Below, one piece after another: positions 48,250 through 59,672 of a stretch of DNA of 64,000 nucleotides. Source of the DNA: Adineta ricciae (taxonomy: Eukaryota > Rotifera > Eurotatoria > Adinetida > Adinetidae). How positions within the stretch are numbered: the stretch's first letter is position 1; each line of letters begins with the position of its first letter. The notes beneath the pieces are model-generated. The model was not told the origin of the DNA, did no database searches, and saw only the letters and a list, made by a program, of their open reading frames with translations. The stretch lies in assembly GCA_905250025.1 (NCBI GenBank), contig CAJNOJ010000008.1, positions 434,001-498,000 of the forward strand, in the 5' to 3' direction. The position numbers and the translations under genes are program-made.

Positions 48250-49620
48250 TCTCCGCCTGCAAAAAATCCTTTTCCAGTCAGAACATGTGTGCTAGTGATT
48301 AGTAAATACTTCCTACCTGTGCGTTCCGGCAACAGGATAGAAATAATTATTTAAATCTAGAATAAAATCACATATTTATTGATTTGATTTATATCGATTT
48401 AAATTACGTGCGGATGTGCATATATACATACATACTCACTTACATCTGCTATTGTATATACATAGAAATATCTCTCTAGTTCTGATTTGTCTGTCTGTGT
48501 ACGAAAGAACAAGTAAATGGGCAAACTGATAACTGAGTCGAATAAAAATCTCTCTATATTCTTCTATTTTGCCTTTTCCTATTTCGAATGTTTGTTCCGA
48601 TCATGATGTTATCGATTTAACGACAAAGTCACGGCCTGTTGAATGATTGTGTATGCATGTGCATACACATATATATATATACATACATTGACAACTTTAT
48701 TGGAAATAGCTGTGTAAGATCGATTACGAGTCAAGTCTGCATACAACATGTCAAGAAAGAAAGAGGCGGAGAAAAGATCTACAAGAAAAGGAACATTTGA
48801 TTGGACTTCGAACAGTTTTCGATCAATACACATATACAGATATTGTTTTGTAATCGACATCATCAATCACAACAAGACAGAGAAAGGGAAGGAGAATGGA
48901 ACTCGTTTCAACCTCTATCTTTGATTTCTTCGTCTGCAGTCATGCGTTTAGCCTCACCCAAATGATTGTGTTGTACTTTGAATCTAATCAATTCTCTCGT
49001 CAAGTTCATAAAATCGTCACCTGATTGATGATCAAATATACGCATGCGCACGTTGACTCCTACTCCTCCTATCCCTCATCATTGCTTTCTACTAGTAATG
49101 CGAAGAAAAAACGGAACAAGACGTCAATCTCATCGAAGATCGTTTTAACATCAATAAATCAGGTGAATATTCTTTTTTTCTTCTCCTTATCGCGATCTTA
49201 TACTGACAATCTACTTAAATATGCCGAATCGCGAAGCGACATCCTGCCAAAAGAATTTGACACGCTATTGACATGAATGCATTCATTTATAAGAAACTAA
49301 TTTCGCTGGGAAAATGATAGAGATTGGCATCAGAGGGTAAAAAGAAAAATCGTCTATGAATAATAAAACAACGAAGTGTACAAAAGAGTTTTTATTTAAA
49401 CAAATCCATCACAAAAAAAGTTCGTTCTTTCAAGCTCTTGGCCTTTCAATGATTGAATCATTGTCGTCTTTAACGGGTGATCTCTAAAATGAATGCAATG
49501 ACGTGATATTCCATCGAGTTGCCAATGAGTTACCTGGAAGAGCAAGATTGAATAATTAATCGGAGCAATTCAATCAAAGAATTATATAGATTTCCTTATG
49601 CATTTTCATTGATTGCATTG
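48250..49620. other. Intergenic between CUX 5' end and RWDD3 3' end
   Basis: A+T-rich, including a TATATATATACATACAT stretch near 48666-48685. No coding content was recognised; it presumably carries the CUX promoter. Confidence 0.45.
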
Positions 49621-50441
49621 TCAACTCGCAATGTGATCGTGCAATTGTTCGTATTCATGTTTTGTCAAATATAACAGAAGCTCTTGTCGAGTTTCGAATT
49701 CGATTCTTTCAAAGTTTGAAAATCTAAACAAGAAATATATCCCCGTCGATGACGAATACGAATGAAAAGTATCGCACTGACTTGGATGAGTCAGTGCATA
49801 TTTCAGCTAATTGAGTTAACAGACGTTCTTTGCAAGGTCGACCTCGACTGTCGATATCGACTGTTTCAGTTCTTAGCTTCACAATAAATTGCTAAGAGAG
49901 AACTGAATACTAATATCATATCTGATGTATTTCGATGGTCGATTACTTTTATATCTTCATTCGTTCCTTCGATCAAGATGAATATATGATGTGGTATCAC
50001 CAAGACTCGACCTGTAAGAAGTAATTGATCCGCCCATTGATGAAGACGTTTCATGTAAACATTCGGCGAACGCATATGATCAATGCTCATCAATGTTGAC
50101 TTCAGGCATTCTTTCACCCGCGAATCTTGTTTTGCTCTTTGTATTATCAATTGCTCGTAAGAATCTTTCAATGTACTAAATAAATCATACAATGTTGTTG
50201 TAGTTGTTGCAACACCACATGTCTTCGCTCTGAATTGTTTAAGTTCATCATTAGACAACACATTACTGTCCACGATGATCATATCATTTGTATAGACACT
50301 GACTGAAAAGCCCACGCATTGTAATTGATCATCGAAGGCATTGTATGTAATTCTTTCGGTTAGGTCATCATAGACAAGTTCGTTCGTCCGACAAAAGATG
50401 GCACGAAGAACTTCGAGTTGTTCATTTAAGTTTTCTCTCAT
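49621..50441 (-). CDS. RWDD3: RWD domain-containing protein 3 (RSUME-like)
   Basis: Three exons (50441-49947, 49891-49782, 49723-49621) give 235 residues; human RWDD3 has 267. The N-terminus (NEQLEVLRAIFCR) matches the start of the RWD fold, but the RWD domain is short and divergent. The C-terminal domain is well kept: SIDHMRSPNVYMKRLHQWADQLLLTGRVLV, then ILIEGTNEDIK, VDIDSRGRPCKERLL and FSNFERIEFETRQEL. In mammals RSUME enhances SUMO conjugation by binding UBC9. The C-terminal DUF1115-like domain is shared with RWDD2, so a common ancestor of both is possible. A TTTTTAG acceptor directly precedes the start ATG, which suggests trans-splicing or a non-coding 5' exon. Confidence 0.85.
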
Positions 50442-50513
50442 CTAAAAAACGGATTTTCATTAGATTTATCATAAGAATAAGAAAAGTCAAGAGAACAATT
50501 CCAAAAATGAAAT

Positions 50514-51415
50514 CTACAAAATACTACAGGATAAAGAACAACAAGAAGATGACGAGCTTCGTTGTTGTTTATCAGGAGACATATCATTCATCATTTGACA
50601 TTGATATTTATGTTTTCGTATCTGACGAACGAGTTCCATAAAGACTTCATCAATATTGTAACGTGTACGAGCGGATGTTTCGTAATAAGGTATCCGCATA
50701 GCAATTGCCGCATTCCGTGCTTGAATATCGAGATCTGTTTGACGTATATCTAATTTGTTTCCAATTAATAACATTGGAACGTGATCTGAATCTTTGATAC
50801 GTATGATATCACGATGTAGTTTATAACATTCTTCGAGTGAATGACGATCGGTTAACGAGAAAACAAGTAGAAAACCTTCGCCAACGCGCATGTATTGTTC
50901 ACGCATAGGTTTGAATTCTTCTTGGCCAGCTGAATCAAGAATTTCTAGTTGAGCAATTTGATTATCGATTAAACATTGTTTTACATAAGAATCTTCGATC
51001 GTCGGATCATAATCCGAGAAAAAGAAAGACTTTACAAATTGAATAGTTATTGCCGACTAGAAAGAAGAAGATAAATAATCAATCAATCAGGAGATTTCCA
51101 GATCTGATAGTCGTGTTATTCTTTTACTCGAAGAGTATCATCTCATCTAATGAACATGTACTCTTCCTTCTGTCATTTTAATGTATGACAGATGAGCATA
51201 CGTGCACAGTATGATCTATAAATATCTGCTTATCATCTATCGAACATTAGTGAAGCATGGGACATATGGAGATTTGTAGAACTCGTGTTTAGAAATATTC
51301 AGCTACGTACCTTGCCAACGCCACCACATCCTAAAACGATAATTTTGTATGTTGGCTTATCTTTTCCTTTTTTGGTTGTATGATGTTCATTCGATGATTT
51401 ATTTTTCCGTGACAT
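50514..51415 (-). CDS. Ras-family small GTPase, R-Ras-like, geranylgeranylated CSIL terminus
   Basis: Two exons, 51415-51311 and 51056-50514, give 215 residues. The intron falls right after the P-loop Lys (GCGGVGK|S). All signature motifs are canonical: GCGGVGKS, effector loop [21 protein letters not shown] and ETSA. A basic 22-residue N-terminal extension and a Ser/Cys-rich tail ending CSIL (Leu in the last position favours geranylgeranylation, with upstream Cys for palmitoylation) resemble R-Ras/Rap relatives rather than H/K-Ras. It should cycle between GDP and GTP at the plasma membrane. The in-frame ATG further upstream (51493) lies in the 5' flank; MSRKNK was preferred as the start. Confidence 0.88.
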
Positions 51416-52368
51416 ACTTAAATAAACAAATGTGTAATGAAGAGAGAAACTGTATGATCTGCATCTACCTTGATGTGAATTTAATCGTGTCAAGTTAGAT
51501 GCGAAGAAGTGTTCGTTGCTAGTCGATGGGGTTGTTTGACCTTGTCATCAGATTCATTGTAATTCTGTCATTGGGTTGAAGATGATTTATGAATAAGCAG
51601 ACGCCAATGCTTCTTGATCAAACAGCGAAGAAGAAAGATCAAACATTGATATCTAGAAGAGAACGCGAGAAAAGAGGGAAAGAAAATACATATGGAACAG
51701 GTAACATAGAGAAAGACATAACATCATTGTTTTTCTTTCTTTTTTTTTCACGCTCGATTTTCTCTCGAAAGAAAGAATTATACAACTTCCGCGCTTATAT
51801 AGATCACAAAAATCACTTTCAAACCCAATCCATTGAGCTCTATTCTCTACATCTCAATGAATTCGACTGTTTACTTAATAATATAGCACATACCCATGTG
51901 CCGAAGAAAAAAATTCTCTCTTTCTCTCTCTCGCGATTACATAACTTCCTTTCTATCTCTAGCGGACATAGACACACACACATGTTTACTCATCTATTTA
52001 TGTGCATATTTTTCTCTCTGATTTTGCTCATAATTAACTTCATTACATACAGTTGAGTATGAAGTTAATAATCCCAATTTTAATTAACGAAATGTCAACA
52101 TTTTTCGTTCACTAAATCGATCTATTTATAATTATTCTGCTTAAACAAGCGCATATTATACGTACATGCATAGTTGATGAGTAAATCATTACACAGTCAT
52201 TGATTTCTTCCTATCTCTACAATAAATAAAACAACATTCAATGATTATCAGCTCATTCTAAAATAATAAAACAAAGTTCAGATGAGTTGTATATGTATAT
52301 TTTAATTAGCAAAATAAATTACAAAAAAAGGACAATCAATGAATTATTTCTGAAAGTAAGCAGTTGAC
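51416..52368. other. Intergenic between R-Ras-like 5' end and WASH1 3' end
   Basis: The plus-strand ORF at 51589-52056 is A+T-driven (runs of Lys, Phe and Ile) with no family features. Nothing else was recognised. Confidence 0.45.
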
Positions 52369-54029
52369 TCATTCCCAATCATCATCATTACCATCGTCGG
52401 AATCATCTGAATCATTTTGTTTACGTTGCTGTTCGGCGATGTCTTTTGCTTTTGCAGCAATTGCATCAACGAGAGAACCGCTAGTTGCTGGAGGCGCTGC
52501 TGCTTTGTCAGCAGCTGAAGACGACGGTGCTGACGAAGATGTTTCACCGGCAATAAGACCACGCCTCTGAGCTAAACGTTTTTTCAGCGTTTCCATAATA
52601 CTTTCCTGGTCGTTGGAAGTTGGTAGTGATACCTCATCGACTGGATTTGACCGTGTAGCAGATTTGAGTTTATTTGTTTTTGAAAAATTACGGATTTGTG
52701 CTAGTAGAGGATTGCCACCGTCGTCGTCGTCATCGTCGTCGTTGTTGTTGCTTTTGATTTCATTAGTAATGCTGTCGGTTGGAGCAGGAAGTTCGTTGGT
52801 AAATGGAGCAGGCGGTGGTGGTGATAACACAGAAGGAACCGTGGATGATAGAGGTGGAGCTGGTGGTGGGACCGAAGTAGAAGCAGATGTTAAAGGAATA
52901 ATGGCGGGAATGTCGACTGGAGGAGGAGGAGCAGGTGCTACATTTCACAAAGAGATATTTTCCTGGCAGTCTTTTCATGTAAATTCCTTACCTGCTGGCT
53001 TCTGAGGTTCAACCACAGGCGCAGATGTAACATTGGTCGGTGTATCATTGATATCTGGTAACATCGAAATAGCTAGTGATGGTGCAATCGATGTCATTTG
53101 TTGCTTGGTCCACGCAAGTGCCGTATTATCATCAAACGTAGCATAGTTATCCAATTCAGGTAGATTGTCTGGGAGAGACATTTCTGGAATGAGGCCCAAC
53201 GTTGGATTGTAACTTAAATCGCCCATGGCTGGACGTTCAGACATTTGCTTATAGAAAGCGGGTAGCGGTGTCTCGACAATACCTGACAAAAAATATCGCT
53301 GAAGTCTTCGAAAGTTCTAGAAAAATGAGCATACGTGGTTGTGTAGGCTCTTCAGCGAGCTTTCGTACTCGACCACCAACACTCAACGGATCAATTTTGG
53401 TCGGTTGTGTATACCTGAGATGTAAAAGAAACAATGTCATTCCAAAATAAGTGTTCTTCATCGAATACGTACGGATTCTCCTGTGTATTGTATTTAAGGA
53501 ATGAAACCACGGATTTAATATTCGACGGTGGTCTGCCGAGTCCGTTGAGAACCGTTCGTTTGGTCTTTTGAATGAAATTATCATCGTATTGTTTTAATAT
53601 AATTAACGTTTCATCGTTCGATTTCGATTCCTTATCATTCGGATCTATGAATTTATCCACTGTTTCATTTAAATGGAATGGATTATAATGTAAAACTGGC
53701 GGTTTATTCTCTTCATTTTCGTTGTCACATTCAAATATCGATCGGTAGGTCGACCGGTTTTGTTCGACGGGATAACGCGCACTTGAATGGACTTGAATAG
53801 CACGTTTCGAACCTTTAATACGATCAATATGTTCATTGGCATGTTGAATGCGTTCGTCGAATTTATTCAATTGTGCTCGATAAACATTCAGCCGAATAGC
53901 GATACGATTGAACATATCCTGTGATATGGCATCCATGTAATCGAACGTACTTGCAATCTGTTTGACAAATTCAGCACGGCGAAGATCGCCGGCGACTATT
54001 GGTACCGTGTACGGCTGCGTCGAAGTCAT
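52369..54029 (-). CDS. WASHC1: WASH complex subunit 1 (WASH1)
   Basis: Four exons (54029-53473, 53414-53335, 53282-52991, 52937-52369) give about 499 residues, close to the family's 465-500. The N-terminal WASH homology region binds the other complex subunits (VPIVAGDLRRAEFVKQIAS, RLNVYRAQLNKFDERI, then KIDPLSVGGRVRKLAEEP). The middle is Pro-rich (PAPPPPVDIPA; PSVLSPPPPAPF). The C-terminus is a VCA module: WH2/verprolin-like NPLLAQIRNFSKTNKLK, connector METLKKRLAQRRGLIAG, and an acidic tail ending DDDWE with the Arp2/3-binding Trp. WASH activates Arp2/3 on endosomes for retromer-dependent sorting. A TTTTTAG acceptor directly abuts the start codon. Confidence 0.93.
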
Positions 54030-54736
54030 CTAAAAATGCAAATGCGAAGATAAATGAAAGAAATTCATTGAGTAGATAAGATATTATTCTTGAAGCAATT
54101 TTATTTCTTAGTCATAAATCAACAAACAACACTTCTTAGTCATTATTTATAAACAGAAAAGGAAAAGCAGTAGATTATTCAATTTCATACACACACAATC
54201 ATATATATATAAACGATTTCGGAATGGCTCATCGAAAATAAATTTTGGAATTTATTTTCATTTTAAGGAAAGATTTCAAAATAAAACAACACTCTGCATT
54301 CTTCTAAGATAAATTTCAACATTCTTGATTGTTTGAATAGAAAATAGCACGTGGATATTTGTAAGTCGTTGTACTTGTAACTAATGTGAACATAACGGCC
54401 AAAATATACACTGTTCCCAAGAATTATAACAAAAAAGAATTGTAGCAACCGAAAAGACGAACAAGCATATCGTACAAGGACGTTTTTCAATGACAAAATT
54501 GAGCAAATGCAGCACCAGAAATAAATAATGATGAATGCTTGGTAGAATTGGATGAGGCAAGAGAATTAACGGTAAAAGCCATTGAATGCAATACATATCA
54601 TCTGAAAAAAAGAGAAGACTATTGAAATTGCAAAAGAAAAATAACGAAAAGCAAGGATTTATCTAATCGGAAATTACTGAGAATTCGTATCACAGTTAAG
54701 AATGAAAAAGTTCAAATTGGCTTAAAGGAAAATTGA
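54030..54736. other. Intergenic between WASH1 5' end and UXS1 3' end
   Basis: Short hydrophobic ORFs on the minus strand have no family support. No other content was recognised. Confidence 0.45.
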
Positions 54737-56472
54737 TTAAAGTTCTTTATGATCCGCTGGAATCACATTTGCTATATCTTGTGTGTGCAACCATTCTTTC
54801 GGAAAGTACACATTGCGTTCGCTATGGTGTTTGACATGAAGTTCGTTGCGGAAATATTCGATTGTTTTATTTAAACCTTCAGTAAGTGAGATCTAGAAGT
54901 ATTCCGTGACAGTTTGAAAGAGAGAGATAGTTTTGATGAGAATAATATACTTGTGGTGCCCAGTTGAGCCATGTTTTTGCAAGAGTGATATCTGGTCGAC
55001 GCTGTTTTGGATCATCGACAACTGCATCAGTGTATTGTAAGGATGCTTTTGAACCTAAAATGATATTTTTCATTAACATAACATCCGAGAGAATGATCGT
55101 TTCGCTTTTAACTATTGACCGGTTAATTAAAATCGTTCGAGTGCATCTAACTTACCAATTAGATCGCGAATTATTGAAGCAAATTGTTCAATTCTATATT
55201 CGTCTGGATTTCCCAAGTTCATTGGTGTTGAATAATTACTATTCATCAACGCGATCAGACCATCGACGAGATCGCTAACATACTGAAACGAACGAGTTTG
55301 TTTACCAGTGCCATAAATCTAGAAGAATCAGAACAAATAACTTGATCAGCTTCAACTATTCACGCTTACAGTAATCGGTTCGTTTTGTAGTGCTTGCAAA
55401 ACAAAGTTACTAACAACACGTCCATCATTCATGTGCATACGCGGTCCGTACGTGTTGAATATTCGAGCAATTCGAATAGCGATACCTTCCTGTAACACAG
55501 ATTCGTACAAAAATCAGTTATCTTTCCCCGTCTAACCTGTTGTGCATAAGCATAGCACATTGCTTCGGCCACTCGTTTCGATTCATCATAGCATGCTCGA
55601 GGTCCAAATGAGTTCACGTTACCGAAATACGATTCTTTTTGCGGATGAACTTCGGGATCACCGTAGACTTCACTTGTCGAAGCAAATAAAAGACGTGCAC
55701 GGACGCGACGTGCTAAGCCTTTCAAAAACAGCATGCAAGTCAGTGGCGAGTTTTGACAAATCCTACCTAACATGTTAATAGTTCCAATCGAGTTGACCTT
55801 AATCGTTTTCACTGGATTGTACATGTAATGTGGAGGTGATGCAGGTGAAGCTAAATGGTAGATTTGATCAACTAAAAATAGATACGCTGAGAGAGAGAGA
55901 GAACTCGATTGTTTTGCTGTATATTACCTTCGATATAAAGAGGATTGACGATGTCATGGTTGATCAACTCGAAATTTTCATGCCCAATCCAATGTTCGAT
56001 GTTCCGTTTTCGACCGGTGAAAAAGTTATCTGCAACGATCACCTCATGGCCTTGCAACATTAAACGATCAACAAGATGTGAGCCAACGAAACTAGGTAGA
56101 TACCAAATAGTGAGAGAGGGAAAACAGAACAATTTCAATAGTATACCCTGCACCGCCAGTTACCTAAGAAAACATTCAAATTGACATAGAAGGAAAGGGT
56201 GAGAGTAAAATGTAAACATACTAAAATGCGCTTTCGATCTTTGTATGACAAGAATTTCACTTCCGGATAATGTTGTTGCCTGAAACGATGAATCTTGATG
56301 AACATAGTTCAAGTGAAACATTTATATGTTACCTTTTTGCCAGCTCTTCGATGCGTTTTTCCAACGCACGAATTCGTTCTTCTTGTGCGGAAACATTTAT
56401 TTGTAAAAAACAAATAATAAACAATAGAATATATAAAAAATCACCTAAACAAACAAAATTCAAACGTGTCAT
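54737..56472 (-). CDS. UXS1: UDP-glucuronic acid decarboxylase (UDP-xylose synthase)
   Basis: Ten exons (56472-56333, 56279-56222, 56163-56147, 56091-55928, 55871-55767, 55718-55537, 55489-55370, 55318-55156, 55054-54951, 54892-54737) give 402 residues; human UXS1 has 420. Residues 1-30 form a type II signal-anchor ([13 protein letters not shown]), then a stem coiled coil ([14 protein letters not shown]). The SDR fold has the NAD motif VTGGAGFVGSHL, split by introns with a 17-nt exon carrying VTGGAG, then [19 protein letters not shown], the catalytic Thr/Ser region [12 protein letters not shown], and YxxxK as YDESKR. It makes UDP-xylose from UDP-glucuronate in the Golgi lumen, feeding proteoglycan and glycan synthesis. 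Confidence 0.94.
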
Positions 56473-56770
56473 AAAAACCAATACCAGAATACGACTGAAT
56501 ATCTACCGCTTGTTGATTTACGGAACATTGGAAATGAAAAAGATTCGGCGTCTGTCTAGAACAAAACGAAGTGTGCAGCGAAGCGCAGCAAGGAGAAAAA
56601 AGCAAATACATTCGAAATATAATGATCAAAATGTTCGTTTTGTCATTGACGATTACGTCGTTGAAACAGTACAATCGCTACAGTCAATGTGAAAAGCGAA
56701 TTCTGATTGGTGGACAGTTCGTACCATTCAGATTTATGGAGCGATTTCATATTTTCGTATAAATTAAACA

Positions 56771-57745
56771 ATGCGTTTTCATCTTGAACATGGCAAGAAT
56801 ATTTCGTTTGATGAACAACGTTTTACTGCAACGCGAATCAATTCATTTTCACATGCCATGGTTTTCTCTGAGCGACCACTGCATCCAGGAGAAATATTTC
56901 TAATTGAAATACAAGATACCACAGATAAATGGGCCGGCCATATAAAAATTGGATTTACGTCCATTTCACCAAACGAAATTCTTGAACGGTGCATCGAAGA
57001 AGTCGTTTACGATCATATTCTTCATATTACGGGTAAATCATTAGGAGAAAATAATTCACATATGGATTTTGCTCTTCTAGTACCCAGCAAACCCATCCTT
57101 CAACGCATGTGTACCTGTGGTTTATGTGAGTACTGTTGTAGAATCGATAGAAATAATCCGTATTTGTGTTGGCTAGATCGGCCTTTGTTCAATTTCGGTA
57201 GTGCTGACGATTATATTTATACACCATATGCTTCCGTTCGTAGACAAGAACTTGAACCTGTGGGAAAATCTAATTCCGAGATGTCTCACCAATGTCCGAC
57301 TAGTATTGGCAGTCGAATAGGCGTTCTTTACGCATTAAAATACAAATCGATACATATGCATAGTGTAATAAATGGCTTTGACTACGGTCCGTTTGCCATT
57401 TTGAATACCGAATCACCAATCATAGAAAACGACGAGATATGCTTGCCACCGAAGAAACGTCAACGAACATTTCCGAATTCTTCGAAACCAATCAATCAAC
57501 ATACGAAATTCTGGGCATTCGTTGATGTCTATGGTGCTACAACAAGAGTTCGAATCGTTCAACTCTATGGCCGTAAGTATTCTTTGCTTTGACACTCTCG
57601 TCCTAGCTTTTTTTGTTTTCTAGCGAGCTCACTACGAAGTCGATGTCGTTCAATGATTTTATCTAGTCTCGAGTCTTTCGATCAGATCGATGCGCTTTCG
57701 CTGAACAATCATTTGAAATTATATTTAAAATTTCATGTCGCTTAA
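56771..57745 (+). CDS. Neuralized-like protein 2 type (NHR domain plus SOCS box)
   Basis: Two exons, 56771-57572 and 57624-57745, give 307 residues. The NHR domain occupies the N-terminal part: FHLEHGKNISFDEQRFTATRINSFSHAMVFSERPLHPGE, then AGHIKIGFTSI. An unusual Cys-rich insert follows (MCTCGLCEYCC), and the fold closes with WAFVDVYGATTRVRIVQL. The second exon codes for a SOCS-box-like helix pair (SSLRSRCRSMILSSL...DALSLNNHLKLYLKF). This NHR+SOCS order is that of vertebrate NEURL2/Ozz, a substrate adaptor of a cullin-5 elongin B/C ubiquitin ligase. The stop lies only 32 nt from the stop of the convergent calaxin gene. Confidence 0.85.
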
Positions 57746-57777
57746 TTCTTGTTCAAGTTTTCTAAGTCAGATGCAAT

Positions 57778-58919
57778 TCAATTGTTTTTATAATCGAATA
57801 TTGTTTTCAATTGTTCTTTGTTCAATTGTTGACCAAAAGCAATTTGTTCGAATGCTTCTCTTTTCTAAATAAATCGCAATCGGTTAGTTGGAACTTGATA
57901 TTCACACAGAACTTACTGACGAACTGGGAAAGATTTGACCAAAACAGCAGAGCAGGAGAGGATCTCCGTGAACAGATGCAGCGAAATCATCGTCACTCAA
58001 TCGATTATCCCGATCTTTATCCATTTTTTTCAGGGTAATTTCCACTAATTCTTTGATACTTTCAATGGGATTTTCTTCGTTCATTTGCTACAATGGGCAA
58101 AGCATGAAAATCGACTGACTGAGAAAAGCTATGCAGTACCTTCGGAACACTTGATTTCAATAATTGAAATATTTCTTGACGAGTGATGAATTTCTCACCT
58201 TTGAGAGAATAACAATCGAAAGCGACTGAAATTCAAAAAGAAAAAGAATATTGAAAGATTTCACTGTTGATCAGTAAACTTACAAGCTATTTTCTCATGC
58301 AACGATCCACGAAGATAAACGTTCAATCCGATGATCCATTCTAGCATATTGACCCGCCCGTCACTGTCTCGATCAAAGACTTTGAAAACTAATAAGAAAC
58401 GAACGTCTAGAAAGAAGTTCGATCACAAGTCTACCCCTATCTAAGATGATATCCTCGGTTGTTTCGAACGTGTTATGCAGAAAATCTTGAAATCGAGTTC
58501 GATCGAGTGCGTCTAAAACAGAATGCTGATTACTGGTGATAGAAAGAGGAATGGAGTGGATGTTTTACTTGTTTCATCGTCCTGGACAAGATAACGGAAG
58601 AGTAGGCACAGTGCGTCGATTTCTTCTTTGGAAACTATGTAGATGTTTCTGTAGATGAATATTTCAAGATTCGAAAATGAACGTACAATGAAACTTTTCT
58701 TTCCTTTTCGCTATTTCCTTCTGCACGTAGCGTATTGACTCTTTCGATCTCGGTGGCGGTTTACGATGACCTACATTTCCCACTTTCTAGAATTAGAATA
58801 ACGAAGATGCTTCGATAGATTTATCGTTTCCTCACCCAACTGTGACGGCTGCGAATCTTTCGAACTTCTGGTATGTCGTCAGGTACGACTGCTGATCGAA
58901 CGTTTGCTGCTGATGGCAT
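57778..58919 (-). CDS. CLXN: Calaxin (EFCAB1), ciliary outer-dynein-arm calcium sensor
   Basis: Eight exons (58919-58836, 58786-58687, 58634-58569, 58512-58435, 58388-58284, 58225-58140, 58087-57917, 57864-57778) give 258 residues; human calaxin has 211, the excess being an N-terminal basic extension of about 45. Conserved parts are EIDALCLLFRYLV, RFQDFLHNTF, EF-hand 1 (DRDSDGRVNMLEW) followed by YLRGSLHEKI, a degenerate middle loop (SLKGEKFITRQE) and EF-hand 3 (DKDRDNRLSDDDF) after IKELVEITLKKM. Calaxin belongs to the outer-dynein-arm docking machinery and adjusts ciliary beating to Ca2+, which fits an animal that swims and feeds with cilia. The acceptor of exon 3 was placed at CATAG (58635) because the nearer CAG would bring a stop. 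Confidence 0.9.
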
Positions 58920-59407
58920 TGAATTTTGTTGAAAAGACAACTTATGATTTTAACCTTGCTTTATAGAATCTAATGGTGAAGTTTATTCTCATGCCATTAT
59001 AAACCGACTATACTTAGAAACGATCCGAAGAAATCCCAGATCAAAGACTCTTTTGCAGGACACTACGAAGATACGAATGAACATGTTCTGTCGATTGATA
59101 CATTGCGTCTGATGTTTCATTTCAAGAATTTCACACTCATCGATAGAGTGCGCTATTATCCTACTTTAGATTCTAGCAATAAAAGAGAACATTTATTGAC
59201 AGATTGATACATTTAAGATAAACGTCGTTTGAGTTTATTACCTGTAACAGTTTAGATGAAGCATAGCATATTTCATCACCAGTTTGCATCATTGCGTCAA
59301 TTATTTACTCTGCTTATCGACTCTTTACGCTCTGATGTAGTATATATTTCATGTCACACAATCTGTTTTATTTCATATAGTGGATTTTAGGAGTTTTTAA
59401 ACGAGCA
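58920..59407. other. Intergenic, divergent promoter region
   Basis: Lies between the starts of calaxin (-) and the 71-residue zinc protein (+). A TATA-like TATATATTT occurs at about 59340-59348, 60 nt before the latter. No coding content was seen. Confidence 0.4.
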
Positions 59408-59623
59408 ATGGATATCTCAGGCAGATCTAACTATCAAGGAGCGGCAGTGGCACCAAACGTTAGTGTCTTAACATGTGCGTATCATCCAACAACTATGGGC
59501 GACCATAAATGTTATCGTTGTCAAAAAGTGATTTGTCTGCAATGCTACAATCCACGAGGACCAGGCTATGGATTTTGTCCGACATGTCACGAAGCTGAGA
59601 AACCATGTTGCGTCCTATTATAG
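59408..59623 (+). CDS. Small cysteine-rich zinc-binding protein with CAAX box (71 aa)
   Basis: A single exon encodes 71 residues. After 20 small/polar residues comes a compact metal-binding array: C-x2-H (CAYH), C-x2-C (CYRC), C-x2-C (CLQC) and C-x2-C (CPTC), a B-box-like or treble-clef-like spacing that could hold two zinc ions. The protein ends CCVLL: the last four residues, CVLL, form a CAAX box whose Leu favours geranylgeranylation, and the extra Cys could be palmitoylated. That suggests a membrane-tethered zinc adaptor. The Cys pattern and CAAX box make it unlikely to be a chance ORF. I do not recognise a named family. A poly(A) signal follows at 59667. Confidence 0.7.
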   Translation: MDISGRSNYQGAAVAPNVSVLTCAYHPTTMGDHKCYRCQKVICLQCYNPRGPGYGFCPTCHEAEKPCCVLL

Positions 59624-59666
59624 CTTAATTTGATTATCACTATTTTTTGTTACATAAAGTTGCGCT

Positions 59667-59672
59667 AATAAA
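59667..59672 (+). terminator. Polyadenylation signal AATAAA
   Basis: AATAAA lies 43 nt past the stop of the small zinc protein, followed by a second AAATAAA. Confidence 0.55.

Noticed and set aside
51589..52056. 155-residue plus-strand ORF
   Set aside because: Driven by A+T-rich composition (Lys, Phe, Ile, Ser runs); no motif.
52613..53005. Gly/Ser-rich plus-strand ORFs opposite WASH1
   Set aside because: Antisense shadow of the Pro-rich and Asp/Ser-rich WASH1 exons.
54263..54596. Two overlapping hydrophobic minus-strand ORFs
   Set aside because: Short, Phe/Leu/Cys-rich, no conserved pattern; lies in the intergenic gap between WASH1 and UXS1.
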